Source: Burkholderiaceae bacterium
Lineage (GTDB): Bacteria > Pseudomonadota > Gammaproteobacteria > Burkholderiales > Burkholderiaceae_C
DNA: 64,000 nucleotides
NCBI GenBank assembly: GCA_016790575.1
Contig: JAEUOU010000007.1
Span: forward strand, 1 to 64,000
Reading direction: 5' to 3'
The translations under genes were made by a program, and so were the position numbers. Positions within the stretch are counted from its first letter, which is position 1. Each line of letters begins with the position of its first letter. Positions 29,419-37,924 of this stretch are shown here, piece by piece. The notes beneath the pieces are model-generated. The model worked only from the letters and a program-made list of their open reading frames with translations, ran no database searches and was not told the origin of the DNA.

Positions 29419-30366
29419 ATGGTCAGCGCCGTCTTTCATGGGCCTTTCGACCCCCCGCCCACCCCGTCTTTCAATCCCGAATCGATAGCTGAAAAGCACC
29501 AAAATACGCTGGGTACCATGCCAAAAAGCGAAAAATCTGCCTCTCCCCAGGCCACCCCCGCCCCGGTCGTCGCCGGCCGCGGCCTGGCGCGCGATTTCTG
29601 GCTGGTGGCACTGCCGCCGGCGCTCGGTCTGGGACTGCTGATCGGGCTGTGGGCGCTGGTCTCCATCTCTACCGCCAGCAGCATCCCCAGCCCGCTGGAA
29701 ACCTGGAAACAGGCGGTTGAGGTGTTCAGCGACCCTTTCTATCGCAAAGGCCCGAATGACCAGGGGGTGGGCTGGAATGTCCTGATGTCCCTGCAGCGTG
29801 TCGCGCTGGGTTTCGGGCTGGCAGCGCTGGTGGGGATTCCAGCCGGCTTTGCCATTGGCCGCTTCGAGTTCCTCAGCCGCATGTTCAACCCGCTGATCAG
29901 CCTGCTGCGCCCGGTCTCGCCGCTGGCCTGGCTGCCGATCGGCCTGCTGGTGTTCAAGGGCGCCAACCCGGCCGCCATCTGGACCATCTTCATCTGCTCG
30001 ATCTGGCCGATGATCATCAACACCGCCGTGGGCGTGCAGCGCGTGCCGCAGGACTACATGAACGTGGCCCGCGTGCTGCAACTGTCAGAGTGGAAGATCC
30101 TGACGAAGATCCTGTTCCCCGCCGTGCTGCCCTACATGCTGACCGGCGTGCGCCTGGCGGTGGGCACCGCCTGGCTGGTGATCGTGGCGGCCGAGATGCT
30201 GACCGGTGGCGTGGGCATCGGCTTCTGGGTCTGGGACGAGTGGAACAACCTGAACGTCAAGAACATCATCATCGCCATCTTCGTGATCGGCATCGTCGGG
30301 CTGATTCTCGAATTCGCCCTCATCAAGCTGGCCTCCGCCTTCACATTCGACGAGGTGAAATCATGA
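29419..30366 (+). CDS. nrtB: Nitrate ABC transporter, permease
   Basis: 315 residues from ATG 29419, which has GGAG nine bases before it. Six transmembrane segments are expected. The BPD_transp_1 coupling loop EAA-like block (MNVARVLQLSEWKILTKILF) is present near residue 215. The first 33 residues or so are unusual: they run through a dispersed repeat (29481-29516) encoding ESIAEKHQNTLGT. A second ATG at 29518 (MPKSEKSAS) would give a 282-residue protein that omits the repeat and is closer to the usual family length. It lacks a visible ribosome-binding site. The stop overlaps the ATPase start by 4 bp. Confidence 0.93.
   Translation: MVSAVFHGPFDPPPTPSFNPESIAEKHQNTLGTMPKSEKSASPQATPAPVVAGRGLARDFWLVALPPALGLGLLIGLWALVSISTASSIPSPLETWKQAVEVFSDPFYRKGPNDQGVGWNVLMSLQRVALGFGLAALVGIPAGFAIGRFEFLSRMFNPLISLLRPVSPLAWLPIGLLVFKGANPAAIWTIFICSIWPMIINTAVGVQRVPQDYMNVARVLQLSEWKILTKILFPAVLPYMLTGVRLAVGTAWLVIVAAEMLTGGVGIGFWVWDEWNNLNVKNIIIAIFVIGIVGLILEFALIKLASAFTFDEVKS
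29481..29516 (-). repeat. Dispersed repeat, copy 5, within the nrtB 5' end
   Basis: On the minus strand this copy reads GTACCCAGCGTATTTTGGTG, then CTTTTCAGCTATCGAT. It lies inside the first 33 codons of the permease gene and in frame with it. Compared with other copies, the A-run after GCGT is replaced by ATTTT. Confidence 0.85.
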
Positions 30367-31199
30367 GCGAATCGCTGACCACCCGATTCATCGAAATCCA
30401 GGGTGTGGAACAGACCTTCAAGACAAAAAAGGGGCCGTTCCAGGCACTGCGCAACATCGACCTGACGATCGCGAAAGGCGAGTTCGTGGCGCTCATCGGC
30501 CACTCGGGCTGCGGCAAGTCCACGCTGCTGAACCTGATCGCCGGCCTGACAACGCCGACCGCCGGTGCCCTGCTGTGCGCCAACCGGGAAATCGCCGGCC
30601 CCGGCCCCGAGCGCGCCGTGGTGTTTCAGAACCACTCCCTGCTGCCCTGGCTGACCTGCTTTGAAAACGTCTACCTGGGTGTGGAGCGGGTCTTCGGTGC
30701 TGCCAACAAGAGTACGGGCGCACCCTCGGAGACCAAAGCCCAGTTGCGCGCTCGCACCGATGCGGCGCTGGCCCTGGTGGGCCTGACCCATGCGGCCCAG
30801 AAGCGCCCTGGCGAGATATCGGGCGGCATGAAACAGCGGGTCGGCATCGCCCGCGCCCTGGCCATGGAGCCCAAAGTGCTGCTGATGGATGAACCCTTCG
30901 GCGCACTGGACGCCCTGACCCGCGCCAAGCTGCAGGACGAGTTGCTGGAGATCGTCGCCCGCACCCACAGCACGGTGGTGATGGTGACCCACGACGTGGA
31001 CGAGGCCGTGCTGCTGTCCGACAAGATCGTGATGATGACCAACGGACCCGCCGCCACCATCGGCGAAGTGCTGTCGGTCCCCTTGCCCAGGCCGCGCAAC
31101 CGCGTCGAATTGGCCGACAGCCCCGACTACCTGCACTGCCGCAAGGCCGTGATCGATTTCCTGTACACGCGACAGGCGCATGTCGAGAAAGCCGCATAA
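30363..31199 (+). CDS. nrtD: Nitrate ABC transporter, ATP-binding protein
   Basis: 278 residues from ATG 30363, overlapping the permease stop (ATGA). Walker A is GHSGCGKSTLL, the ABC signature is ISGGMKQRVGIARAL, Walker B is VLLMDEPFGALD, and the switch histidine is in VMVTHDVDEA. No C-terminal solute-binding domain is fused, so it resembles NrtD rather than NrtC of cyanobacteria. It powers nitrate import through the permease. Confidence 0.94.
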   Translation: MSESLTTRFIEIQGVEQTFKTKKGPFQALRNIDLTIAKGEFVALIGHSGCGKSTLLNLIAGLTTPTAGALLCANREIAGPGPERAVVFQNHSLLPWLTCFENVYLGVERVFGAANKSTGAPSETKAQLRARTDAALALVGLTHAAQKRPGEISGGMKQRVGIARALAMEPKVLLMDEPFGALDALTRAKLQDELLEIVARTHSTVVMVTHDVDEAVLLSDKIVMMTNGPAATIGEVLSVPLPRPRNRVELADSPDYLHCRKAVIDFLYTRQAHVEKAA

Positions 31200-31211
31200 G
31201 GAGGCCCAACC

Positions 31212-33689
31212 ATGGACATGACCGCCCCCCCCGGCATGAAACCGCGACTGGTGATGATCGGCAACGGTATGGCGGGCGTGCGCACGCTGGAAGAGTTGCT
31301 GAAGATCGCGCCCGACCTCTACGACATCACGGTGTTCGGCGCCGAGCCGCACCCCAACTACAACCGCATCCTGCTGTCGCCGGTGCTGGCGGGCGAGCAG
31401 ACGCTGGACGAGATCGTGCTCAACGACTGGTCCTGGTACCAGGAGCACGGCATCACGCTGCACGCCGGCTGGACGGTGACCGGTGTGGACCGCGTGCGCC
31501 GGGTGGTGCACGGCCGCAACGCCGCCGGCGAGACCCTGAGCGCGGCATACGACCGCCTGCTGATGGCCACCGGCTCCAACCCGTTCATCCTGCCGATTCC
31601 CGGCAAGGATCTGGAAGGCGTGATCGCCTACCGCGACATCGCCGACACCAACGCCATGATCGAGGCCAGCCAGAAGTACACCCGCGCCGTGGTCATCGGT
31701 GGCGGCCTGCTGGGCCTGGAAGCGGCCAACGGCCTGATGAAGCGCGGCATGCAGGTGACGGTGATCCACGTGATGCCCACGCTGATGGAGCGTCAGCTGG
31801 ACGAGGTGGCCGGCAAGCTGCTGCAGAAGTCGCTGGAAGAGCGTGGCCTGCGCTTCATCATGGGCGGCCAGACCCAGGCGCTGATCGGCGATGCAGACGG
31901 CGGCAAGGCCGGGCGGGTGATGGCGCTGCAGTTCAAGGACGGCAGCGAGATCCCGACCGATCTGGTGGTGATGGCCGTGGGCATCCGCCCCAACACCGCG
32001 CTGGCCGAACAGATGCGCCTGCACGTGAACCGCGGCATTGTGGTCAGCGACACCCTGCAGACCGTGACCGACGCGCGCATCTACGCCGTGGGCGAGTGCG
32101 CCGCGCACCGGGGCATCGCCTACGGCCTGGTGGCGCCGCTGTTCGAGCAGGGCAAGGTGGCGGCCAACCACCTGGCGCAGTTCGGCATCGGGCGCTACAC
32201 CGGTTCGCTGACCTCCACCAAGCTCAAGGTCACCGGCATCGACCTGTTCTCGGCCGGCAACTTCCAGGGTGGCGAGGGCACGGAAGAGATCGTCCTGAGC
32301 GATCCGTTCGGCGGTGTGTACAAGAAGCTGGTCATCCAGGACGACAAACTGGTCGGCGCCTGCCTGTACGGCGACACGGTGGACGGCAGCTGGTATTTCA
32401 AGCTGCTGCGGGAGGGCCGCAGCGTGCACGACCTGCGCGACAAGCTGATGTTCGGCGAATCGAACATCGGCGACGCCGGCCACGAGGGCCACAACAAGGC
32501 CGCCGCCATGGCGGACACCGACGAGGTCTGCGGCTGCAACGGCGTCGCCAAGGGCACGATCTGCAAGACCATCAAGGAAAAAGGCCTGTTCACGCTGGAC
32601 GAGGTGCGCAAGCACACCAAGGCCAGCGCCAGCTGTGGCTCCTGCACCGGCCTGGTGGAGCAGTTGCTGATGGCCACCGCCGGCGGCGACTACTCGGCCA
32701 CGCCGACGATGAAGCCCATGTGCGGCTGCACCGACCACGGCCACCAGGCGGTGCGCGACGCGATCCGGTCGTCGAAGCTCTTGACCATCGCCGACGTGTT
32801 CCGCTTCATGGACTGGAAAACGCCCAACGGCTGCGCAACCTGCCGCCCGGCCGTCAACTATTACCTGATCAGCACCTGGCCCAAGGAGGCCAGGGACGAC
32901 CCGCAAAGCCGCTTCATCAACGAACGCAGCCACGCCAACATCCAGAAGGACGGCACCTACAGCGTGATCCCGCGCATGTGGGGCGGAGAAACCACGGCGG
33001 ACGAGCTGCGCCGCATCGCCGACGCGGTGGACAAGTACCAGATCCCCACCGTCAAGGTCACCGGCGGCCAGCGCATCGACCTGCTGGGCGTGAAAAAGGA
33101 AGACCTGCAGGCCGTCTGGCGCGACATCGGCATGCCCAGTGGCCACGCCTACGCCAAGGCGCTGCGCACGGTGAAGACCTGCGTGGGCAGCGAGTGGTGC
33201 CGCATGGGCACGCAGGACAGCACCCAGATGGGCAAGGACCTGGAGCGCGCCATGTGGCGCATGTACGCGCCGCACAAGGTGAAGTTCGCCGTCTCGGGCT
33301 GCCCGCGCAACTGCGCCGAGGCCGGCATCAAGGACGTCGGCATCATCGGTGTGGACAGCGGCTGGGAGATGCACATCGCCGGCAACGGCGGCATCAAGAC
33401 CGAGGTGGCGCATTTCCTGGTCAAGCTGAAAACCGCCGAGGAGGTGCTGGAGTACACCGGCGCCTTCATGCAGCTGTACCGCGAAGAAGGCTGGTACCTG
33501 GAGCGCACGGTGCACTACGTGGGCCGTGTCGGCATGGACCACGTGAAAAAGCGCATCCTGGACGACGCCGAGGGCCGCCAGGCCCTGTGGGCGCGGCTGC
33601 AGGCCGCCCTCGACGGCGAGCCCGACCCCTGGTTCGAGTTCGACAAGGCCGCCGTCGACACCCGCCAGTTCACCCCCGTCAACGCCTGA
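31212..33689 (+). CDS. nirB: Assimilatory nitrite reductase [NAD(P)H], large subunit
   Basis: 825 residues. Reduces nitrite to ammonium with six electrons. Domains in order: an FAD/NAD(P)-binding reductase (VMIGNGMAGVRTLEEL; VVIGGGLLGLEAANGLM), two BFD-like [2Fe-2S] domains near 440-490 and 502-550 (CGCNGVAKGTICKTIKEKG; CGCTDHGHQ), and the sulfite/nitrite reductase ferredoxin and catalytic domains. Siroheme/[4Fe-4S] ligands are TCVGSEWC near residue 655 and SGCPRNC near 695. It starts 12 bp after the transporter ATPase. Its small subunit nirD lies one gene further on, separated by the PilJ-like gene. Confidence 0.97.
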   Translation: MDMTAPPGMKPRLVMIGNGMAGVRTLEELLKIAPDLYDITVFGAEPHPNYNRILLSPVLAGEQTLDEIVLNDWSWYQEHGITLHAGWTVTGVDRVRRVVHGRNAAGETLSAAYDRLLMATGSNPFILPIPGKDLEGVIAYRDIADTNAMIEASQKYTRAVVIGGGLLGLEAANGLMKRGMQVTVIHVMPTLMERQLDEVAGKLLQKSLEERGLRFIMGGQTQALIGDADGGKAGRVMALQFKDGSEIPTDLVVMAVGIRPNTALAEQMRLHVNRGIVVSDTLQTVTDARIYAVGECAAHRGIAYGLVAPLFEQGKVAANHLAQFGIGRYTGSLTSTKLKVTGIDLFSAGNFQGGEGTEEIVLSDPFGGVYKKLVIQDDKLVGACLYGDTVDGSWYFKLLREGRSVHDLRDKLMFGESNIGDAGHEGHNKAAAMADTDEVCGCNGVAKGTICKTIKEKGLFTLDEVRKHTKASASCGSCTGLVEQLLMATAGGDYSATPTMKPMCGCTDHGHQAVRDAIRSSKLLTIADVFRFMDWKTPNGCATCRPAVNYYLISTWPKEARDDPQSRFINERSHANIQKDGTYSVIPRMWGGETTADELRRIADAVDKYQIPTVKVTGGQRIDLLGVKKEDLQAVWRDIGMPSGHAYAKALRTVKTCVGSEWCRMGTQDSTQMGKDLERAMWRMYAPHKVKFAVSGCPRNCAEAGIKDVGIIGVDSGWEMHIAGNGGIKTEVAHFLVKLKTAEEVLEYTGAFMQLYREEGWYLERTVHYVGRVGMDHVKKRILDDAEGRQALWARLQAALDGEPDPWFEFDKAAVDTRQFTPVNA

Positions 33690-33700
33690 GGAGTCTCACC

Positions 33701-34486
33701 ATGCAACGCCGTCATGTCCTGACCGCGCTGGCCGCCAGCGCCGCCCTGCCTTTCTCGGCATTCGCCCAGGTCACCGACCTGAACGACGCCATCAACAAGG
33801 CCGGCCGCCAGCGCATGCTGAGCCAGCGCATGGGCAAGGCCTGGCTGGCCCTGGTGCACGAGGTCGAGCCGAACACGGCCCGCCCGGTGCTCGACCGCTC
33901 CATGGCGCTGTTCGACCGCCAGCTGGTGGAACTCAAGGCCTTTGCCCCCACACCCGAGATTCGCGACACCTACAACAAGCTGGAATCCGCCTGGAGCGAC
34001 TACAAGGCCACGCTGGTGGGCAGCGCGCCGGGCAAAGGAGGCGCCGCTGCCGTGCTGGCCGCTGACGCCCGGGTGCTGGCGCTGGCGCACCAGGGCACGG
34101 TGCAATATGAAACGGCGTCGGGCAAGCCGGTGGGCAAGCTGGTGAACATTGCCGGGCGCCAGCGCATGCTGAGCCAGCGCATGGCCAAGTTTTACCTGGC
34201 CGCCACGCTGCCGGTGGACGCCGCCACCGCCACCGCCGAAATCAGCAAGGCCCGCACCGAATTCCTGGCCGCCACCGAGGTGCTGCGCAACGCGCCGGAA
34301 GCCACGCAGCGCATCCGCGAAGAGTTGCAACTCGCCGACGGCCAGTGGGTGTTCTTTGACAACGCGCTCAAACGCCTCCAGCCCGGCACCAGCGGCAAGC
34401 CGCTGTCGGACGTGTTTGTGGCCAGCGAAAACCTGCTGGCCGTGATGGACCGCGTGACCGGGCTGTATTCGGCCATCAAGAGCTGA
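33701..34486 (+). CDS. Periplasmic PilJ-N / NarX-sensor-like protein with two P-box-like motifs
   Basis: 261 residues from ATG 33701 (GAGGAG before it). An N-terminal signal peptide (VLTALAASAALPFSAFA) is followed by an all-alpha domain. The same 11 residues, AGRQRMLSQRM, occur at 34-44 and at 151-161, each followed by a helix. This motif characterises the type IV pili methyl-accepting-transducer N-terminal domain and resembles the P-box of the nitrate sensors NarX and NarQ. No transmembrane, HAMP or signalling domain is present, so it is a free periplasmic protein. Its place between nirB and nirD suggests nitrate or nitrite binding, buffering or sensing. That role is inference. Confidence 0.85.
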   Translation: MQRRHVLTALAASAALPFSAFAQVTDLNDAINKAGRQRMLSQRMGKAWLALVHEVEPNTARPVLDRSMALFDRQLVELKAFAPTPEIRDTYNKLESAWSDYKATLVGSAPGKGGAAAVLAADARVLALAHQGTVQYETASGKPVGKLVNIAGRQRMLSQRMAKFYLAATLPVDAATATAEISKARTEFLAATEVLRNAPEATQRIREELQLADGQWVFFDNALKRLQPGTSGKPLSDVFVASENLLAVMDRVTGLYSAIKS

Positions 34487-34505
34487 ATATTGAACAAAAA
34501 GTGCC

Positions 34506-34550
34506 ATTACCCAGCGTCAAATGGTCACTGTTTGCTATTAACTTGAAAGT
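34506..34550 (+). repeat. Dispersed repeat, copy 6, immediately upstream of nirD
   Basis: This copy reads TTACCCAGCGTCAAATGGTC, then ACTGTTTGCTATTAACTTG. It fills the 69 bp gap between the PilJ-like gene and nirD and ends five bases before the nirD start. The only ribosome-binding-like sequence for nirD, TTGAAAG, lies in the repeat tail. Confidence 0.88.
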
Positions 34551-34555
34551 ATTTC

Positions 34556-34933
34556 ATGTCTGAATGGAAAGCCGTCTGCCGGGTCGAGGACATTCCCGTG
34601 CTGGGTTCGCGCCGTGTGCGCCGCGACAGCGGTCTGGACGTCGCCGTGTTCCGCAACGACCAGGGCGAGGTCTATGCGCTGCTGGACCGCTGCCCGCACA
34701 AGGGCGGCCCGCTGAGCCAGGGCATCGTGTTCGGCAACCGCGTCGCCTGCCCGCTGCACAACTGGACCATCGGCCTGTCCGACGGTCTGGCGCAGGCACC
34801 GGACGAAGGCTGCACACCGCGCTTTGCGGTGAAAGTGGCCGACGGTGTGGTGTCGCTGCGCACCGATGAGCTCGCCAGCCACGCCACCGACCTGACCCGC
34901 CCCGTCGCCGGGCCTGCCTGCAGAAAAGCATGA
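34556..34933 (+). CDS. nirD: Nitrite reductase small subunit, Rieske-type
   Basis: 125 residues. Rieske-like fold with one CxH pair in LLDRCPHKGGPLSQG and one in VACPLHNWTIGLSDG, the full [2Fe-2S] ligand set. Many NirD proteins lack these ligands, so this one may carry a real cluster. It partners NirB in NAD(P)H-nitrite reductase. A dispersed repeat takes up its 5' untranslated region. The stop overlaps the following mini-ORF by ATGA. Confidence 0.93.
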   Translation: MSEWKAVCRVEDIPVLGSRRVRRDSGLDVAVFRNDQGEVYALLDRCPHKGGPLSQGIVFGNRVACPLHNWTIGLSDGLAQAPDEGCTPRFAVKVADGVVSLRTDELASHATDLTRPVAGPACRKA

Positions 34934-35058
34934 CGCTGAAGGAAACCCGCTCCACCTGCCCCTATTGCGAGTGGTCGGCTTCGCCTCCCCTCGCTGCGCG
35001 CGCCATGGAAAACCCCTTCGCAGGGGCCATCACCACGGCAAAGGCAGTGCACAGATGA
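34930..35058 (+). pseudogene. 42-codon mini-ORF, partial duplicate of the nasA start
   Basis: It begins at an ATG overlapping the nirD stop (ATGA) and ends at a TGA overlapping the real nasA start (ATGA). Its first codons read MTLKETRSTCPYCEWS. A 28-base stretch (34942-34969) is repeated with one mismatch at 35073-35100, where it encodes the ETRSTCPYCG of nasA. After the duplicated part the reading diverges and contains a CCCCT-TCGC-AGGGG hairpin. It looks like the old nasA start displaced by a 131 bp rearrangement. It may still be translated and couple nirD to nasA. Confidence 0.6.
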
Positions 35059-37889
35059 CCGACAGCAAGCGCGAAACCCGCTCCACCTGCCCCTACTGCG
35101 GGGTGGGTTGTGGCGTGATCATCGAATCCGACGGCACCCAGATCACCGGGGTGCGCGGCGACCCGGCGCATCCGGCCAATTTCGGGCGGCTGTGCACCAA
35201 GGGCGCCACGCTGGCGCAGACGGCGTCGGCGGCGGTGACGCGGCAGACCCGCCTGCTGCGACCGATGCGGCGGCTCCAGCGCGGCGCCGCGCCCGAACCC
35301 CTGTCCTGGGACGAGGCGCTGAACCTGGCCAGCCGGCGCTTCGCAGCGACCATCGCTGAGCACGGCCCCGACGCCGTGGGTTTCTACGTCAGCGGCCAGT
35401 TGCTGACCGAGGACTATTACGTCTTCAACAAGCTGGCCAAGGGCCTGATCGGCACCAACAACATCGACACCAACTCCCGCCTGTGCATGAGCAGCGCGGT
35501 GGCCGGCTACAAAGCCACACTGGGCGCCGACGCGCCCCCCGCCTGCTACGACGACCTGAACCACGCGCAGTGCCTGTTCATCGCCGGCAGCAACGCCGCC
35601 TGGGCGCACCCCATCCTGTTCCGGCGCATCGAGGATGCCAAACGCGCGAATCCGGCGCTGAAGATCGTGGTGGTCGACCCGCGCCGCACCGACACGGCCG
35701 AGATCGCCGACCTGCACCTGCGCATCCACCCCGGCACCGACGTGATGCTGTTTCACGGCCTGCTGCACCTGATGCTGCGCGAGGGCTGGACCGATCCGGC
35801 CTGGATCGCCGCCCACACCAGCGGTTTCGACGCGCTGGAAAGCCTGGTCCGCCACTGCCCCCCCGAGCGAGTGGCCCAGGTCTGCGGCATCGCCCCTGAC
35901 GACCTCGCCACCGCCGCCCGCTGGTTCGCCGGGACAACGAATCCACCCGGAGGGCCACGCGCCCCCACGCTCAGCCTGTACTGCCAGGGTCTGAACCAGA
36001 GCAGCAGCGGCACGGCCAAGAACGCCGCCCTGATCAACCTGCACCTGGCCACCGGCCAGATCGGGCGCCCGGGGGCGGGCCCGTTTTCGCTGACCGGCCA
36101 GCCCAACGCGATGGGGGGGCGCGAAGTCGGCGGTCTGGCCAATCTGCTGTCGGCGCACCGCGACCTGGCCAACCCGGCGCACCGGGCCGAAGTGGCGGCG
36201 CTGTGGGGGGTGCCCGACGTGCCCTCCACGCCCGGCAAGACCGCGATCGAGATGTTCCAGGCCGCTGCCGACGGTGAGATCAAGGCGCTGTGGATCGCCT
36301 GCACCAACCCGGCGCAAAGCCTGCCCGACCAGGCCACCGTGCGCCGCGCGCTGCAGCGGGCCGAGTTCGTCGTGGTGCAGGAGGCCTTTGCCACCGCAGC
36401 CACCTGCGACTTTGCCGATCTGCTGCTGCCCGCCTCCACCTGGGGCGAGAAGGACGGCACCGTCACCAACAGCGAGCGCTGCATTTCGCGCGTGCGCGCC
36501 GCCGTAAGCCCCCCCGGCACGCCGACGGACGGGCCGCGCCACGACTGGTCGATTGCCGTGGACCTCGCGCGCCGGCTCGAACCCCTGCTGCGGCCGGGGC
36601 AACCCACGCTGTTTCCCTATGCCAGCCCGGAAGCCATCTGGAACGAGCACCGCGAGTCCACCCGCGGCCACGACCTGGACATCACCGGCCTGAGCTATGC
36701 GCGGCTGGAGCATTCGCCCCAGCCCTGGCCCTGCCCGGAGGGGGCCACCGAGGGCCGCGCGCGTCTGTACACCGACGCCGTGTTTCCCACCGCCGACGGG
36801 CGCGCCCGCTTTGTGGCCGAGGCCTGGCGCCCGGTGGCCGAGCCCGTCGACGCCCGCTACCCGCTGGCCCTGACCACCGGCCGCCTGCGTGACCAGTGGC
36901 ACGGCATGACCCGCACCGGCACGCTCGGACGCCTGTTCGGCCACGTGGCCGAGCCGGCCCTGCAGCTGAACGCCGCCGACATGGCCGCCCGCAGCCTGGC
37001 CGAGGGCGACCTGGTGCATGTCACCAGCCGGCATGGCTCCCTGATCGTCCCGGCGCACAGCAGCGGCGAGCTCGCCCCCGGGCAGGCCTTCATGGCCATG
37101 CACTGGGGCGGCGAATACCTGGGCGGGCGCAGCAGCACCGGCGCGCCGCTGGCCGGGGTCAACACCCTCACCACACCGGCGTTCTGCCCCAGCTCGAAGC
37201 AGCCCGAGCTCAAGCACACGGCGGTCAAGGTCCTGAAGGCCGAGCTGCCCTGGTCGCTGCTGGCACTGGCCTGGCTGCCCGACACCCAGGCGCTGGCGGT
37301 GCGCGACGCGCTTCGCGCGCTGATGCCGGCATTTGCGTTTGCCACCTGCGTGCCGTTCGGGCGCGAGCGCAGCGGTGTGCTGCTGCGCGCGGCCGCGTAC
37401 GAGGCCCCGCCCGACGACCTGCTCGCCCGCATCGAACAGTTGCTGGGCCTGTGCGGCACCGAGGTGCTGCGTTATGCCGACCGCAAACAGGGCCAGCGTC
37501 GCGCCATGCGGCTGGCCCGCGTCGCGGGTGACACCCGGCTGGAAGCCTTCGTGCTGGCGGGCGACACCCGCGCCGAGGCCTGGATTCGCACCGTGCTGCA
37601 GGACGAGCTGCCGGCGCAGGCCTACGGGCGCCTGCTGCTGGCCCCGGGCGCCCGGGCGCCGGTGACGGTGGCCGCGCGCGGCCGCCAGGTCTGCACCTGC
37701 TTCAACGTGGCCGAAGACACGATCCAGTCCACGCTGGCCCACTGCACCGGCAGCGAAGACCAGCGCCTGGCGGCCGTGCAGCAACAGCTGAAATGCGGCA
37801 CCAACTGCGGCTCCTGCCTGCCGGAGCTGCGCCGCCTGGTTCGGGCCGCCGCACCCGCCACGACCGGCGCCGGAGCATTTGCCATATAA
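35055..37889 (+). CDS. nasA: Assimilatory nitrate reductase, catalytic subunit
   Basis: 944 residues from ATG 35055. Reduces nitrate to nitrite in the cytoplasm. The N-terminal [4Fe-4S] motif is TCPYCGVGCG (Cys12, 15, 19) with Cys47 in RLCTKG. The bis-MGD molybdenum domain follows, with TNSRLCMSSAVAGYK holding the probable Mo-ligand cysteine. The C-terminus has a BFD-like [2Fe-2S] domain: CTCFNVAEDTIQ near 880 and CGTNCGSC near 914-921. This is the NasA/NarB type. A longer in-frame reading upstream is not expected to be used, because the coupled ATGA at 35055 fits the family start. Confidence 0.96.
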   Translation: MTDSKRETRSTCPYCGVGCGVIIESDGTQITGVRGDPAHPANFGRLCTKGATLAQTASAAVTRQTRLLRPMRRLQRGAAPEPLSWDEALNLASRRFAATIAEHGPDAVGFYVSGQLLTEDYYVFNKLAKGLIGTNNIDTNSRLCMSSAVAGYKATLGADAPPACYDDLNHAQCLFIAGSNAAWAHPILFRRIEDAKRANPALKIVVVDPRRTDTAEIADLHLRIHPGTDVMLFHGLLHLMLREGWTDPAWIAAHTSGFDALESLVRHCPPERVAQVCGIAPDDLATAARWFAGTTNPPGGPRAPTLSLYCQGLNQSSSGTAKNAALINLHLATGQIGRPGAGPFSLTGQPNAMGGREVGGLANLLSAHRDLANPAHRAEVAALWGVPDVPSTPGKTAIEMFQAAADGEIKALWIACTNPAQSLPDQATVRRALQRAEFVVVQEAFATAATCDFADLLLPASTWGEKDGTVTNSERCISRVRAAVSPPGTPTDGPRHDWSIAVDLARRLEPLLRPGQPTLFPYASPEAIWNEHRESTRGHDLDITGLSYARLEHSPQPWPCPEGATEGRARLYTDAVFPTADGRARFVAEAWRPVAEPVDARYPLALTTGRLRDQWHGMTRTGTLGRLFGHVAEPALQLNAADMAARSLAEGDLVHVTSRHGSLIVPAHSSGELAPGQAFMAMHWGGEYLGGRSSTGAPLAGVNTLTTPAFCPSSKQPELKHTAVKVLKAELPWSLLALAWLPDTQALAVRDALRALMPAFAFATCVPFGRERSGVLLRAAAYEAPPDDLLARIEQLLGLCGTEVLRYADRKQGQRRAMRLARVAGDTRLEAFVLAGDTRAEAWIRTVLQDELPAQAYGRLLLAPGARAPVTVAARGRQVCTCFNVAEDTIQSTLAHCTGSEDQRLAAVQQQLKCGTNCGSCLPELRRLVRAAAPATTGAGAFAI

Positions 37890-37924
37890 CCCGAAGTCAT
37901 CAGCACTGCGCCACAATTGCCGTC

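Noticed and set aside
30132-33542. An open frame of 1136 codons on the minus strand, opposite the nitrate transporter and nirB
   Set aside because: The plus strand here encodes clearly recognisable nrtB, nrtD and nirB. The minus-strand product is rich in His, Ala, Gly and Gln with no domain, as expected for an antisense shadow in GC-rich DNA.
34962-37916. An open frame of 984 codons on the minus strand opposite nasA
   Set aside because: NasA is unambiguous on the plus strand. The opposite frame has shadow-like composition and no recognisable motif.
37793-37924. An upstream in-frame extension of the YbiB gene
   Set aside because: It overlaps the 3' end of nasA and has no similarity to the TrpD2 family; the family N-terminus begins at 37925.
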